Shown here piece after piece: positions 1-12,100 of a DNA stretch of 64,000 nucleotides (positions are counted from its first letter, which is position 1; every line of letters begins with the position of its first letter). Both the position numbers and the translations under genes were made by a program. The notes beneath the pieces were generated by a model. That model was not told the DNA's origin and made no database searches. It saw nothing but the letters and a program-made list of their open reading frames with translations. The DNA comes from Enchytraeus crypticus (taxonomy: Eukaryota > Annelida > Clitellata > Enchytraeida > Enchytraeidae): positions 891,001 through 955,000 of the forward strand of contig CAJHZI010000192.1 in the NCBI GenBank assembly GCA_905160935.1. The letters run 5' to 3'.

Positions 1-1239
1 ATTGATTGGGTGCAAATATACAGCTACCACTCGTAGGCTAAACGAACGAAGTGGAGTAATTCGGATCAAACTAAATTAGGTGAGAAAACTTAAAAAGTGA
101 ACATATAAAAGTAAAACTCAAAACTAAGTACTTTCTTCATATAAGTATACCACTTCTTGTTCGGAGAGCAGAATAAAAGAATAGTATTTCTTCAGAAATT
201 TGCGTTTACATAAAATAACACAAATAAGCAAGACAAATTCTTTGCTGTTGAAAAATGCTGCTCGATGCGCCAACGAAAGTGGGATTAAATAGGATTAGAG
301 TTAATCGAGTGAGATGAGAAGGGATCATCGAGTTTGATTAGTTTCGTGACTTGAACAGAGTTCTGCAATATAAGAGACAGATGCGCGTCTAATATTCTTA
401 TTTGTATAGTAAATTAATACCTGCCAAGTATTTCTCACTCCACTTTCTTCCTAGTCTCGCCGCCCCTCTGTAGATTTAATCCTTAACGTATCTCTCTCTC
501 TCTCCCTCTCAGTCTCTCTGTCTCGTTCTCTGCTTGCCTGCCTGTCTTTTCTTTCTCTCTCTCTCTCTCTCTCTCTAACTCTCTCTCAATCTCTTTATCT
601 AACTGTCAGTCTACTACAAGCTACATGTGTGTTAAACTAATTACAACTTATCCTAATGATAGGCTTTGTGGCAAGTTTAATAACTCGTACAGGGTGCAAG
701 TACGGATAACAAGACTGAGTTTGTTTAGAATTTTCCGCAAATGATAATGATATGGTTAGGCGACAAACTAGTAGTTTTGTATTTAAGATTTACTGCCCTT
801 TACCACGCACGAAGATATTGTCTACGACCACAACACAAAGCAACCAAAAGTGTACCATATATTACATTATCACAAGAGCAATAGCTAAACTTTGGCGCTA
901 CTATAATCCTCGACTACATACATGTTAGGCACTAGTGTAACATAACACAACACAAAAATACGAATCAACACAATATGGTACTTCACAGACCTGTACACAA
1001 CACAGTAAATTTCAATGCAATGCAACTAGAAACCAATGTGATGCAGTGCAATGCAATTCAACTAGGTTCCAGTATTGTCAAAACTACGATACGTCAACAT
1101 TGAACAGTATGCTTAGAACAATATGAACAATAAGCAACATTGAACAATACGCATGAACAATATGAACAATACGCAACATTGAACAATATGCTATATACCT
1201 ACATTAACCTCACAAATAATTCACAAGTTCTTCACTTAC
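1..1239. other. Non-coding: downstream intron of the gene at 1240-1810
   Basis: No exon with protein similarity was recognised. It holds a CT-rich low-complexity tract (489-597) and a degenerate short tandem array around GAACAATATG / AACATTGAAC (1085-1195). The latter creates a spurious small ORF at 1140-1355. Confidence 0.6.
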
Positions 1240-1810
1240 CGAGGGGCAACAACCTCTCCACTGCCTCTGACCAAAAGATCTTTTCGACGACCAGAGGAAC
1301 CCCAGAGCTGCTCCAAGCAGTGGCCCCATCAGCCCCCCACTCACCCAACAACTGAGGGGGTTGAATCTGAGTGGCCGGTGGTTCGATTCTTCTCTTGTTC
1401 TTCACCTGAGTACTCATGTCCTTTTCCATATAGGAATTATTTGCGGACGCTACACGAGAAAGAAAATTTGAGGATTTATTTCTGGATGATTCTAAGCTCG
1501 GCTTTTTATTGTATCTTAGGACATTGAGATTAGAGCCAGAACTTTTTCTCAGCTCTCTTTGTATATATTTCTTTGACGAATCGTTAACATGGTTGTTAGA
1601 AATATATTTAATACTAGTTTGCAGAACCTGACTATCCTTTAATTCATTTCGTTGGCCTGGTCCACCCGAGTGTGGACTGAGTTTGTATGGACTCTCCACG
1701 GGAATGGCAAATCCAACAGAAAAGAGAGTGATGGCAATAATAATCCAGGCTACATATAAGACAATACAGACCGATGATCGTAGTCTGGAGACTTGAACTG
1801 CCTTAGCCAT
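1240..1810 (-). CDS. N-terminal exon of a type II membrane protein, possibly four-jointed-like (partial)
   Basis: An open frame starts at the ATG at 1808-1810 and runs 190 codons to a consensus donor (GTAAGTG) at 1239, ending in phase 1. Seen: a short basic N-terminus (MAKAVQVSRLRSS), one hydrophobic segment at about residues 13-36, then a polar, Ser/Asn/Lys-rich stem with several NxS/T sites (NDSS, NKSS, NNSY), and near the end the motif KIFWSEAVERLLPLG. Short cytosolic tail, signal anchor and long stem are the layout of Golgi type II enzymes. The FWS-x-x-VE-x-x-LP pattern recalls the start of the conserved domain in four-jointed (FJX1) family secretory kinases; this is from memory and not an alignment. 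The downstream exons lie left of the window, so no catalytic residues can be seen. A Golgi glycosyltransferase is the alternative. Confidence 0.5.
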
Positions 1811-2738
1811 AGCCGAGGTTGTCGAGTGTTCCAGATACTCCTGTTCTTCTCTAACTGCGCATTAGAGTTTAGAGTGTAATATATACATTGCACTCACTAA
1901 GCTAAAATACATGAATAATTTTATAAATTGTCGCTGAATGTGCAAGCTAATGTCAATGCATTTTTAATTATTATGCTGAAACATTATGAAAAAGCTGAAA
2001 AGCAAAGTTAAAGGTATTTCATTGGCGGAAAAGTAGGCCTGCTGACAGCGACGGTTCGGTTGATTTTCGAACCTATTGTCTCCTGTAACCCTACTCGTCA
2101 GGTATGCCTCCTATTAATTCAGCCATTCAATCTGTAAGGTAGATATAGAAGTATAATAAAATTTTAGCACTATTTCGTAGCAGAAGCTAGAAATGGAAAA
2201 CATTACACTGTATAACAACCACACTGAACATGATATGTAATCAAGAACAATTAAAAATATTTTTAATGAAAAATATTAATATTTTAATATACTTTTAAAA
2301 AAATATATTTGTATCATAATGCTCCTATAATTATTACTAATCACGCTGTGCAATATTTCACATGCTAAACTTTCACCAAATTGACATTAGAACTAAACCA
2401 CTGATGATAATTTCTTTTTCTCACTATTCAGTGTGTAAGACTAATGAGACAGCTGTTGATCCCACGCATCGGCTGGAATACGGGTTATGTATTAGAACAT
2501 AGAGTATAATTAGCAAATAATTTCTAGATAATTAAGGACATATTATTAATACTAGAGCTGCTGTTTTAACTTTTTTTTAAATATGCCTACGGCGTGAAGT
2601 TTGTTTGATATCCGCCATCTCTCAGCTCTTTCACTTCTTTTGCGCAATGCATAGTCTTTTTCTAAATGGCATATTTAAGTCACACAATTTTGTATTCATC
2701 CAACTCTTGACTAGGCCTATTCATAATGTATAATTTTA

Positions 2739-2781
2739 TATAATTATATATATTATATATAATTATATATAATTATATATA

Positions 2782-2835
<54 letters not shown>

Positions 2836-3331
2836 GACTATATATAATTGTATATAGACTGTATACTGTATACGAATTCAAATAGCTTCAGGATGGCTAA
2901 TTATCCAATAAACTTCAAGAGCAAGTGCAAGTCTGCTTCGAGAACGTACAAGATGACTGATTTAAATGATTGAAGTACAAGACTAACGATACAGCATGTT
3001 AACAACACCTTAACAACACTTCCATTCTCTGGCCGAACTTCCAAGCGAGCGTTACCATGACCATAATGCGAAGTTGCAGTAAGGAGTGTGAACACACATC
3101 CTAATTTCTCTGCAACGGTATTCTACTTGGAGCAAAAGTGAAACAGAAGTTAAACGTTCCGCGAATGAGACTGATTTATGCATGTAAGCTAATTGTTCAA
3201 ATGAAATTTAGCTTGCCTTCTAGCTAACAGAAATCTTGTTTTAATACTTCTTTTAAAATCTGAAATTGCCTTTTATCCATTTAAATTTCATTTTTGTGTC
3301 GTCCAAAGCTTTCTCATAATCTTGATGCTAT

Positions 3332-3399
<68 letters not shown>

Positions 3400-3424
3400 A
3401 TGTGTGTGTGTGAGTGTGTGTGTG
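2739..3424. repeat. AT microsatellites
   Basis: (TA)n at 2739-2832, and (TA)n running into (TG)n at 3335-3424. Similar tracts occur at 23141-23212, 25418-25521, 25676-25722 and 45696-45800. They are all simple repeats, and frames across them are artefacts. Confidence 0.95.
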
Positions 3425-3504
3425 TACATTGTACATAAGTATAATATTTTGTACATATATTATATTATGTACATATATGTACATAATATTTTACATATAC
3501 TATA

Positions 3505-3705
3505 CAGCTGAGGGAGGCATAGGGTCCCACCTCATCATATGCAGAATCCCCCTAGAAAAATGGTATATCAAAAGGAATTTTATAATTAATTTAAATATCC
3601 ACTCGTATGTGGACATGAAGAGAAAGACGGAAGATTGAGATGAGTAGAGGCGTAATATACCATGGACCTGCCTGTAGGCAGTGCAATAAGACAAGAGAGA
3701 GAGTT
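3505..3705 (+). repeat. Dispersed repeat family D
   Basis: Landmarks AGGGTCCCACCTCATCATAT, GCAGAATCCCC, TGGACATGAAGAGAAAGACG, GAGGCGTAATATACCATGGA and CCTGCCTGTAGGCAG. Other copies at 7130-7320 and 14410-14540 (3' part only), all plus strand. Type undetermined. Confidence 0.75.
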
Positions 3706-5356
3706 ATGTATATATACGTATAGACAAACAACATCTTCATGGTAACTCTGTCTCTCCATTCAGATCTTGCACTGAGCGCGCTACAACAGCCGCCCGTGAA
3801 CACAAAACAAGCGCCGGCGAGTCGTTATCAGCCCTTTGAATCTACTCGGTCCTTTATTCAAATCATCCCGACACGGTCTCGGCTTGTATCGTTTCACCCT
3901 GGGTCGTCGTTCAACGACTGCAAACGTGTCAAAAACATGGCAGCTTATTGTGCTCCAGGCGCAGACAGGTTCTTCGGCTCTACAGGGCTAGCATGTAGGA
4001 ACGTGTGCAGGGTTTTATGATACGAACGAGCTTGTTGAAGATATTGCTTAATTTGTAGTCTAGTTAGGTTCGGATAGTTTCGAAGAAATCAGATTTTAAA
4101 ACTAGACGTATCTTAACACGTAGATCTATCTTAACAAACAGATAAAAAATGTGACGAATTTCGATTGCTTATCAGAAATGATTTAGGAAGGGTTGTTAAA
4201 TTTCAGATAAATTTAACGTCAATATCATAGGAGTGTTTAAAGAAACGGCTCAACCACAAAAGTATAGGTTTAACGTCTGAATACATGTACAACTTGAACT
4301 TACAAGTCTTTCGCGTATAAATTAAAAGGTTGCGACCAGTAAAGGGTAATAATTAATTAACGATCTCCTTAAAATAACCATAAACAGAACAATATAGGCC
4401 GCACAACGAGCGGCTATTGAAATTTAAAACAAAGCGTCAGCGTTAAATGAAACACTAGAGTGAGTAATTACAATTTAACAATGAGTTCATGTATAACGAG
4501 AAATTTTTATGACACAGATGCACAATGGTAACGCTAGTGGAATGCATTAGCACAAACAGTGAAAAGTTTGGATGTTCTATTGATATCTGGCGACAATGAT
4601 TGACGCATTTCAATGCTTCTGTATCAGGGTAGCTAAAACCAAATAGTAAATATTGTCTCCAGTTCGACAGACTAACATTATAATTTACACTTATTAGGAT
4701 ATTCACACTTTTTTATCAGTCGAGCATAAAATGTTTACTGGGATGTACCAAGAGTCGTCTTTACAGTTAGCACACTGCCATCTGACTAAATTAACCCCCA
4801 CTGGTAAAATTTCCCAACCCCCACTGCAAAAAGTACAAATCACACACTGGTGCGGGCAACTCTAGGATAACGTAAAGATTTGTGGGAAGGGGTCCCTCGT
4901 ACCTAGGCCCCCTAAGAAGTGAAGCAGCCCGCATTGGAGACAACAATGGTGTCGGTGTCTCAATGAGATTCGTTTGTGACGTTGTCGTCACAGCGTGGTC
5001 TCTTCCGATACATACAATAGCGGCCGTATCGCTCCATTGATACGTCAAACATCTCTACGCAACACCTCTATACACTTCTCTGACTACATGTCTATAACAG
5101 GTCATGAATCTTTTCTTTCTCTTCAGCGCATGTTTTTAAATCGTTCGAATGATTTGTAGTGACATGTGATGAGGGGAAGTTCCTGACATCATCCTTGCAT
5201 GAAGAAACGGACGGTAAACTTTTATAAATAAGAATGCGAAAATAATATGAATCGATTTAATGTTTGACTCGGTCACGTGAGGATTTACTGCAAATCATAA
5301 ATCTAGAATTGGATAGAACTGTGAGACTGAAGTGACTGAAACGAAGAGCTAGGCGA

Positions 5357-5530
5357 TCTAAAAAGTACAGTAAGAAACAGTAGATCTAAAGTACAATAAG
5401 AAACAGTAGGCCTAGATCTAAAGCACATTAAGAAACAGTAGATCTAAAGTACAATAAGAAACAGTTTCAAATAATAGATCAAAAGCACAATAAGAAACAG
5501 TAGATCTAAAATACAATAAGAAACAGTAGA
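5357..5530. repeat. Degenerate tandem array
   Basis: Units built on AAGTACAATAAGAAACAGTA followed by GATCTA are repeated about six times. Two more related units lie at 5735-5810, separated by the truncated 5S-SINE body, which therefore appears to have inserted into the array. Confidence 0.85.
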
Positions 5531-5571
5531 TATAATATAATATAACGGCACACTGGATCAGGAAGCACAGA

Positions 5572-5722
5572 TGCTTGTTTAAGACCCATTTCCTCCTTCC
5601 TCTCCATGGTTATTAGTAATCGTTGCCTTTTGATGGCGCATCAATTGCAGCCGGCGCGGAGTTAAGAATAACCTTCCATCACCCTGGGATTTTTCCTTCC
5701 TAAGCTTTTACCAACACTAGGT
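5572..5722 (-). mobile_element. 5'-truncated copy of the 5S-derived SINE
   Basis: Shares CCATGGTTATTAGTAATCG, GGCGCATCAATTGCAGCCGG and GAATAACCTTC with 6165-6260. It stops inside the 5S-like head (AACACTAGGTCTTA), as expected for incomplete reverse transcription. Confidence 0.82.
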
Positions 5723-6149
5723 CTTATGTAAAGTACAATAGGTTGAATGGGAAACAGTAGATGTAAAGTACAATAGGTTGAATAGGAAGCAGTAGATGTA
5801 AAGTACAATATTAAACGGAAAATTCTAATAGTACACCAAATACCAATCTTTGTGATGCCTATACTGCATACCTTCTAACAATTTTTGAGTTGGACGGACT
5901 ATATTATTATATATTTTTGAAATGAATAAAAGTTACATTTCATTTTTCAGCGAAAAATACCATCACGGAAATAACTTCAAAACGAATTAAATAGCTATTT
6001 ACTAAAAACAGAGAGTTATTATTTCTTAGTTCTTGAAATATACCTACCACGTTTAAGATCTCTACAAGTTATTAACTTTTTTTTGTTCCTTTAGTTACAC
6101 ACATGACATACCGCATGTGCTACATGGTTTCCTTTCTTGGTTTCTGTTT

Positions 6150-6400
6150 TTGTAGTTTTCAGTATTTCCTCCATTCCTTTCCATGGTTATTAGTAATCGT
6201 TGCCTTTTGTTGGCGCATCAATTGCAGCCGGCGCGGATTTAAGAATAACCTTCTAACACCCTCTGGATTTTTTTCTTTTAAAGCTGTCAACACTCGGTCT
6301 TCCAAGGTGGTCGCCCACAAAGTACTAACCGGCGCGATGGAGCTTAACTTCGTTCAACTGACGCGCAGCTTAACCGACTGCGCTAATCTCGCCCCCGCCC
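6150..6400 (-). mobile_element. 5S rRNA-derived SINE (SINE3-like)
   Basis: Read on the minus strand from about 6395, the head contains GAAGTTAAGCTCC, GCCGGTTAGTACTTTGTGGG, CGACCACCTTGGAAGACCG and AGTGTTGACAGC. These align in order with the animal 5S rRNA internal control region (GGAAGCTAAGC, GCCTGGTTAGTACTTGGATG, GAGACCGCCTGGGAATACCG, GGTGCTGTAGGC). The upstream part (GATTAGCGCAGTCGGTTAAG) also looks like a tRNA A box. A non-5S body of about 130 bp follows. A 5'-truncated copy of the same body is at 5572-5722. Confidence 0.8.
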
Positions 6401-6589
6401 AACTTACTAGTAAATATACAATTTTTCTCTTAGCAAAAGCTCTCTGCTAAATTTGGAGACGAATAAAAAATTAACAATACAAGAGAAGAGACTCTTCACT
6501 TATTACTCTGGCTAATGAAAGACAATCTATTAGTTTAAAAAAATAGACACCACTTATTTGCAAATAATCAAAGATCCATCAAGGAGAGA

Positions 6590-6665
6590 ATATGGCGTAA
6601 CCTTTGAGTGTTCGCCTGGGATGCAAGTGGCCTGGTTCAAAACCCAGGTCAGTCAAAGCGCCACA
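6590..6665 (+). mobile_element. tRNA-like pol III promoter fragment
   Basis: GTTCGCCTGGGATGCAAGTG followed by GGCCTGGTTCAAAACCCAGG (box B-like stem-loop). It resembles the T-arm end of a tRNA-derived SINE. Only one copy was noticed. Confidence 0.4.
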
Positions 6666-7344
6666 CTCTTCACTTAAGCATAAATTCAACGTACATAACT
6701 CAGGACGTGCTCAGCCGAATATTTCAAATCACAAACATGAATATTGTTGGAAGAATAGAACCTGCCAGTCGGCCGAATTTCACAAATAATTTAAAGAATC
6801 TCGACCATACTCGTTTCAACTGCAACTCGTCCCACAGTCAACAGTCAAGTGATGTCAAGAGAGTGCGCCTTACGAAAAGAAGAATGATCCATCAATCAAA
6901 ATGTACGTTTATAAAGTAGAGCTTTGGGAAGAATGCGACAGTAGCAATACACGAGCACTGAGAAGGTGTAAGATGCTAACACGTGTAGCAGGTTAGCTTC
7001 AGCAAATTTTAGTTATTTGAGTGACTGACACTGACTGGCATAAAATGCAAAAATCATTGTCATAAAGCACTGGGTAAACACGATAGTGTTCTCAGGGAAT
7101 GACGCCCCTACCCAGTAAATGTTAGTCAAAGCTGAGGATGACATAGGGGCCCACCTCGTCATAAGCAGAATCTCCCATGAATAACGGAAAAAGGACTGTT
7201 AGATGATTTAAAGATCCACTCTTATGCGGACATGAAGAAGAAAACGGATGCTAAAGATGACTGGAGGCGTTATTTACCACGGGCCTGCCAGTAGGCAGAG
7301 CCCTGAGAGTGAGAGCATCAGATCTGAGCTAGTTGCATACACAG

Positions 7345-7480
7345 CACAGTACTGGCTGGGTAGCTACCTCGATGATGAGCAGAGTTCGAATCTCATCCAG
7401 TCTTCGACAGCGTCCCTTGTCAGGATAGGCATACTCTGTCTATCCTGACCATGTTTGGTCACTGGACCGGCGTTAATTAA
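7345..7480 (+). mobile_element. tRNA-like SINE fragment
   Basis: CTGGGTAGCTACCTCGATGA followed by GCAGAGTTCGAATCTCATCC (box B-like). It sits between a family D copy and a family F module, so this stretch is a cluster of nested elements. Confidence 0.45.
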
Positions 7481-7842
7481 GGACCTTACTTCTCCTCAGT
7501 ACATTTCTTTTGCAGATTGGTCTGGGTGTATTGATCTGTAGTGAATCTAGTGACGTGTGCTGTGAAGACGTCAGTGACATTATCCTTGGATGAGGAAGCG
7601 GACACTAAATCTTTATTAATATTGCAAAGCCGTATTGCCGATGTTAACGTTAGCTTCATCTCTCGAAAGCGGAATCAAGGATTTGAACCCACGCATAATG
7701 ATCTCAGTAGAATATCTTGCCGACATCGCCACTGGCTACAGGTTTCTAAATGAAGTAGTTTCTACTAACGTAACAAAAGCAGACCTGCAAAAAATTTATT
7801 TAAGAGGTATGCATACAAATAATAGACTTTTCACAAGTTACC

Positions 7843-8077
7843 GTATTGTGTCCGGGTTGCTTAAAGAATAGACCAACCGTGTAAATATGTGCATATTGTA
7901 GAAGGCGATATAAAAACAAGATCCAAATCAACGGCAAAAAGGGCATTCGGTTGGTGAGAGCCTAGGCTCCAGAAATTGCAACAAAATTTAAACGAATGGA
8001 AAAACTTCAAAGGAAGATCTATTCGTAACACAACCCTAGTTCAACTGGGATTTAAGGGAAGATTTTGATGATGATGT
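7843..8077 (+). mobile_element. Dispersed element family C with GATGATG tail
   Basis: Landmarks AGACCAACCGTG, GGTTGGTGAGAGCCTAGGCT, CCAGAAATTGC, TTCAACTGGGATTTAAGGGA and the 3' tail GATGATGATG. Other copies: 8755-8910, 20790-20910, 33330-33595, 33768-34250, and a fragment near 62272-62335, all on the plus strand. Non-coding, length about 230-270 bp, so SINE-like. No clear pol III boxes were seen. Confidence 0.75.
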
Positions 8078-9171
8078 ATACAAATAATAATCAATTATAA
8101 AGTTTCGAAATAGTACAGAATTGCTGTCATTGATTAATTATTTACGTATTCAAACGATAAACTGAAATACTTAACATTTATCAAATTAAGACATATTGAT
8201 GACACAGAATCACATTGTTCAAGTCAAGATAAAAATTCCAGTACCAAAATGTGTGCCGTTAAAACTAATTTCTGAAAAAAATATTTTAAAACTAATATTG
8301 TTGAAAATATGAGAAGAATTAAACCAACTAATTCTTAAATGTCTTAATTTTACATAACCTCAATTACAGAGATTTACTTTGGCTGTGTGAATTAATACCT
8401 TCTTTTTTATTAAGACTTGAGCAATTAGGTTTTGTATGTAGTCCTTCAAAACAGGTATTAGATAGTTTTAATTAATTACTTATGCTGGAATTTACTAAGC
8501 TCACCTTAATCTGCAAATCACTTAAATCTCGGATTAGAGTTACACTACAGATCAGATAATGTGTTAGCATCTTAATTACCACAACAAATCATACCTAAAA
8601 ATAGAAAATTGCAACGAATTAGTCAGTGAAACGAGCTTTGATAGTAATCAATGCAGCATCTCTACAGCAAATCACACATTAAAGATCTATTCAAACATAT
8701 TGAGAAAGCACAGAAATGACTCACTTGGTAGTAATATAACAAATGTACGTAATCTAATGAGGCTCCAGAAGTTGCTACAAAACTTTAAACAAATGGAACG
8801 GTTTGGGCTGGTGTATTGTGATTGGTGTGGGACAGAGTGGATTGAAGATGGTCTATTCGTATCATGACCCTGGTTAAACTGAGATTCTAGAGAAGATGAT
8901 GATGATGTAATCTAATGAATCATTATTATTTCCTCAGTTATTATGCTAATGGTAATTTTAAAAAGAAAATCGAAGCCAAACGTAACTAATAAATGATCAA
9001 TCATCTTGATATATCCAATAAAAATTGAGTTGATCGTGATAGTTAAATTCAAAGCAATCATCAAATGCTACACCAAATTGAAAACCATACAGAAATTAGA
9101 GATCACTGTTGAAATCAGTACTATAGTTCAATCTAATGCAAAAGCAGCCTTTTCGACAGTTCCTTATTCAG

Positions 9172-12100
9172 TTAGAGGTTCATATATATAGTGACAGGAC
9201 AATGGTCACTTCCCATGACATCCTTACATATAACACTGTCACACAGTGAGTCCTTCAGTCGCTCTGACAGCACAAAGTAATCCAGTCTCCTAAAAAAACA
9301 CAATAAAAATAAATAAACAATTGACTTAAATTAATTAAGATTTAAATTATTTTAGATCCGTTTTAGAAATTCGATGATTGCAAGTTATATTAGATAACCT
9401 TAAAGCCATCAGCCGTGGTCATCAATATGGAAGTCAGATCACAAAAGTATCAATTATTGAATAATTGGTTTGATCATCATTAGAATATATTCTATAGACT
9501 GTTCGGCACTGAAATGCAGAATCAGTTGTCTAAATTGTGAAGCATTGGAAAAATAAAATAAAAAATTACTAAATAGAAAGAAAATATACAAGGACTATAT
9601 CAAGTTAACTTTTAATATCGACACTGTAGGAAATGTAATTTATTTTCTTAACTGCACGAGCAGGATGGAAAATTAATATTAATAGTAACTATAAACAAAA
9701 CAGTTTTAAAACCCATCATCTTACCATCCCACATTCTTACTCCTTGCATTTCCCATGTAAGTCCAGTAGCTGTACGCTCCAGTAGTGTCAGGATACAGCG
9801 TGCGAAATGAATCTATGAACCCTTCCGCTAACAGCTGCGTGAAGCTTTCTCTTTCTTCCTTCGTAAATCCTGCTGTCTTTGTGTTCGTCTTAGGGTTGGC
9901 TAAGTCTGAACAGACGACATTAGTATAGAATTGGAATAAGTAAAATGTAGAAAGTTATACTATTTGTAACATTAACGAGATCCAAAAAGATGTATGCAAC
10001 TATCAAATTGTTTGTAACTTTTACACTAAGCCTTTGAGCTCTCTAAACTTATCTTATTCTGAAAAGCATAAAACAATTTATAGTTCATTTCAGATGATAT
10101 ATTCAGCCGTACATCAACCAAATTAGTATTCTATACATGTAAAGAGTTGTTTCCCTATGTTTTGTCTGGGTCCTCTAGGACACTGAAGCAGAGGAAAATA
10201 ATGGGAAACCAACTCAGAAGCCATATTATTCTCAAGCTGTAAGCTACATTAACGTAACCATACAGCAAAGCCTTTTGTGGCTAGATTAACACGTTAATTG
10301 GTTGAGTGATCTTAAAGGAACGTGAAAGCTGCATGTGCTTAGGAATATGTATCTTAGACCTTCTACTTGGCAGAATTCAAGACAGACAGATAAGAAATGA
10401 GCCATCTTCAGTCACCATTACCATGATGTCTATCAAGAGTAACAAGTTCCTCCCAATGAATTCAAATGTTTCAAAAACTAAAAGTTGAACGAACCACTTT
10501 TCACTTTCTAATGTATTGATAGCATTGGTTTTATCTGGAAAAATCCTGATGTTGACAAAATGCTCAATTCCAGAAACACAGTCTGTGGATTCACAGACCT
10601 ATTTCCCTCACACTAAAGATCTGGTTAACAAATAGAATATTTTCTAGCATAAAAACAAAATTCACAAAAACTCCGGCAATACCTATCTCTAGATGTGAGA
10701 CGTTGAGATCGCCGCACATGATAACCGGTTTGTCTTTGTCCAACTTCTTGAGATAGTTTCTGAAGTCCACATCCCATTCCTTCGTTCTGTAGGGCAGACG
10801 TGGCAGGCCGCGTCCAGAGTTAGGAACGTCTGCAAACAACACAGGTTTTAAAAATTTGTTCAATTAAGAATACGTAAAAACATCTGTCAATATTAATTAA
10901 AGTGTACCATCGAGATGCAAAATAGAAAATAATTTCGTACAATCAATAAGCAGTACTGGAGGCCTATACTACTTACATTATGATTAACAATGCCTCGATA
11001 GTAACTGCGATTTACATTACGAGTATACCATGAAATCAACTGAATAGAGAGAAACAACCACAATAGGGAAAATATAATAAGTAACATTTACTGTCAATCA
11101 CAGCAAATTTAATTCAATGCACACATCATTAGAGAATTAGATAGACAAACAGATTCTTGCTTTATCTTTTATTAAATCAAACCAACTCCACTCTCGCAAT
11201 TGTAAATCAATTTGATTCAAGTTATTTATTTATTTTTACCATTTAATTAAATGTGCAGAATGAGTATCACTCATGTCAGAGTCATACTAGGAATAAAAGT
11301 TAAATCCAGAAATTAAAAGACAAACAATCTTAACAACTTACAGACTGTGACAAAGTAGAACTTGTCGTATTCGGCAGTGATCACCCTTCCCTCACTGTCG
11401 TGCTTAGCAATACCTAAACAACATAAATCGGCTAATAAATCTACTAACCCTGAACTGCGAAGCATTTATTCTGCCAAGAAATAAGTAACAACCAACAAGT
11501 CAAGTTAATAAAGTTAATCTGTAGTAAAAACATAAATCTGCTGCAACTGTAAAGTAAACACGTATTATAGTGAAACGATCAACTCTGTTGATATCTTTAA
11601 TGTCACATGTTTAAACCGTTAGCCAATTTAATCCATTTTCCGTATAACCAGTCCAGTGAATGTCCGAGATTTTACTGTAATTAGATTATGACACTTATAT
11701 CTGAAGAGTAAATCCTGTGACGATGCCAAATTTAACAGCTAAATTTAAAATTCAGCATTTAAACAAAACCAGCCGTAGCTATTTCTAGTATTCAGTACTA
11801 TAAAACCAATAAGCACCCACCTATCCCATACTTAACGCTGATAGGCTTCACTTTACTATATAAACCAGTTCCAGAATATCCATCCTTATCTCCTGCCAGA
11901 AAGTACGTCTCATAGCCATCCAACTTTACCTCTTCCGGAATGTTGGCCTCATCACACTTGGTCTCTTGCAGACAAAAAATGTCTGGATTGTCAGCCTTGA
12001 TAAATGAGTGACCATTTTTCTAAAACAATGAATGAAAAGCAAATTCATAAAATAAAATAAACTATTGACAATATTGCCTTTATATTTAAGTTTATCAATT

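Larger units (their letters stand above)
1811..9171. other. Intergenic, repeat-dense
   Basis: About 7.4 kb with no recognisable protein gene. It contains AT microsatellites (2739-2832, 3335-3397), a CpG-richer unique patch (about 3745-4010), a 27-bp-type tandem array (5357-5530), a 5S-like SINE (6150-6400), and copies of several dispersed families listed separately. Small ORFs here lie in repeats. Confidence 0.6.

Noticed and set aside
3739..4020. 93-codon plus-strand frame in a CpG-richer patch
   Set aside because: No recognisable motif, no splice support, and the composition could equally reflect a promoter or an unidentified repeat. Not called as a gene.
6103..6450. 115-codon plus-strand frame
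   Set aside because: It runs antisense through the 5S-derived SINE and is explained by that element.
10893..11087. 64-codon minus-strand hydrophobic frame
   Set aside because: It lies wholly within an APEX1 intron between exons 7 and 8, whose junction is fixed by conserved residues on both sides.
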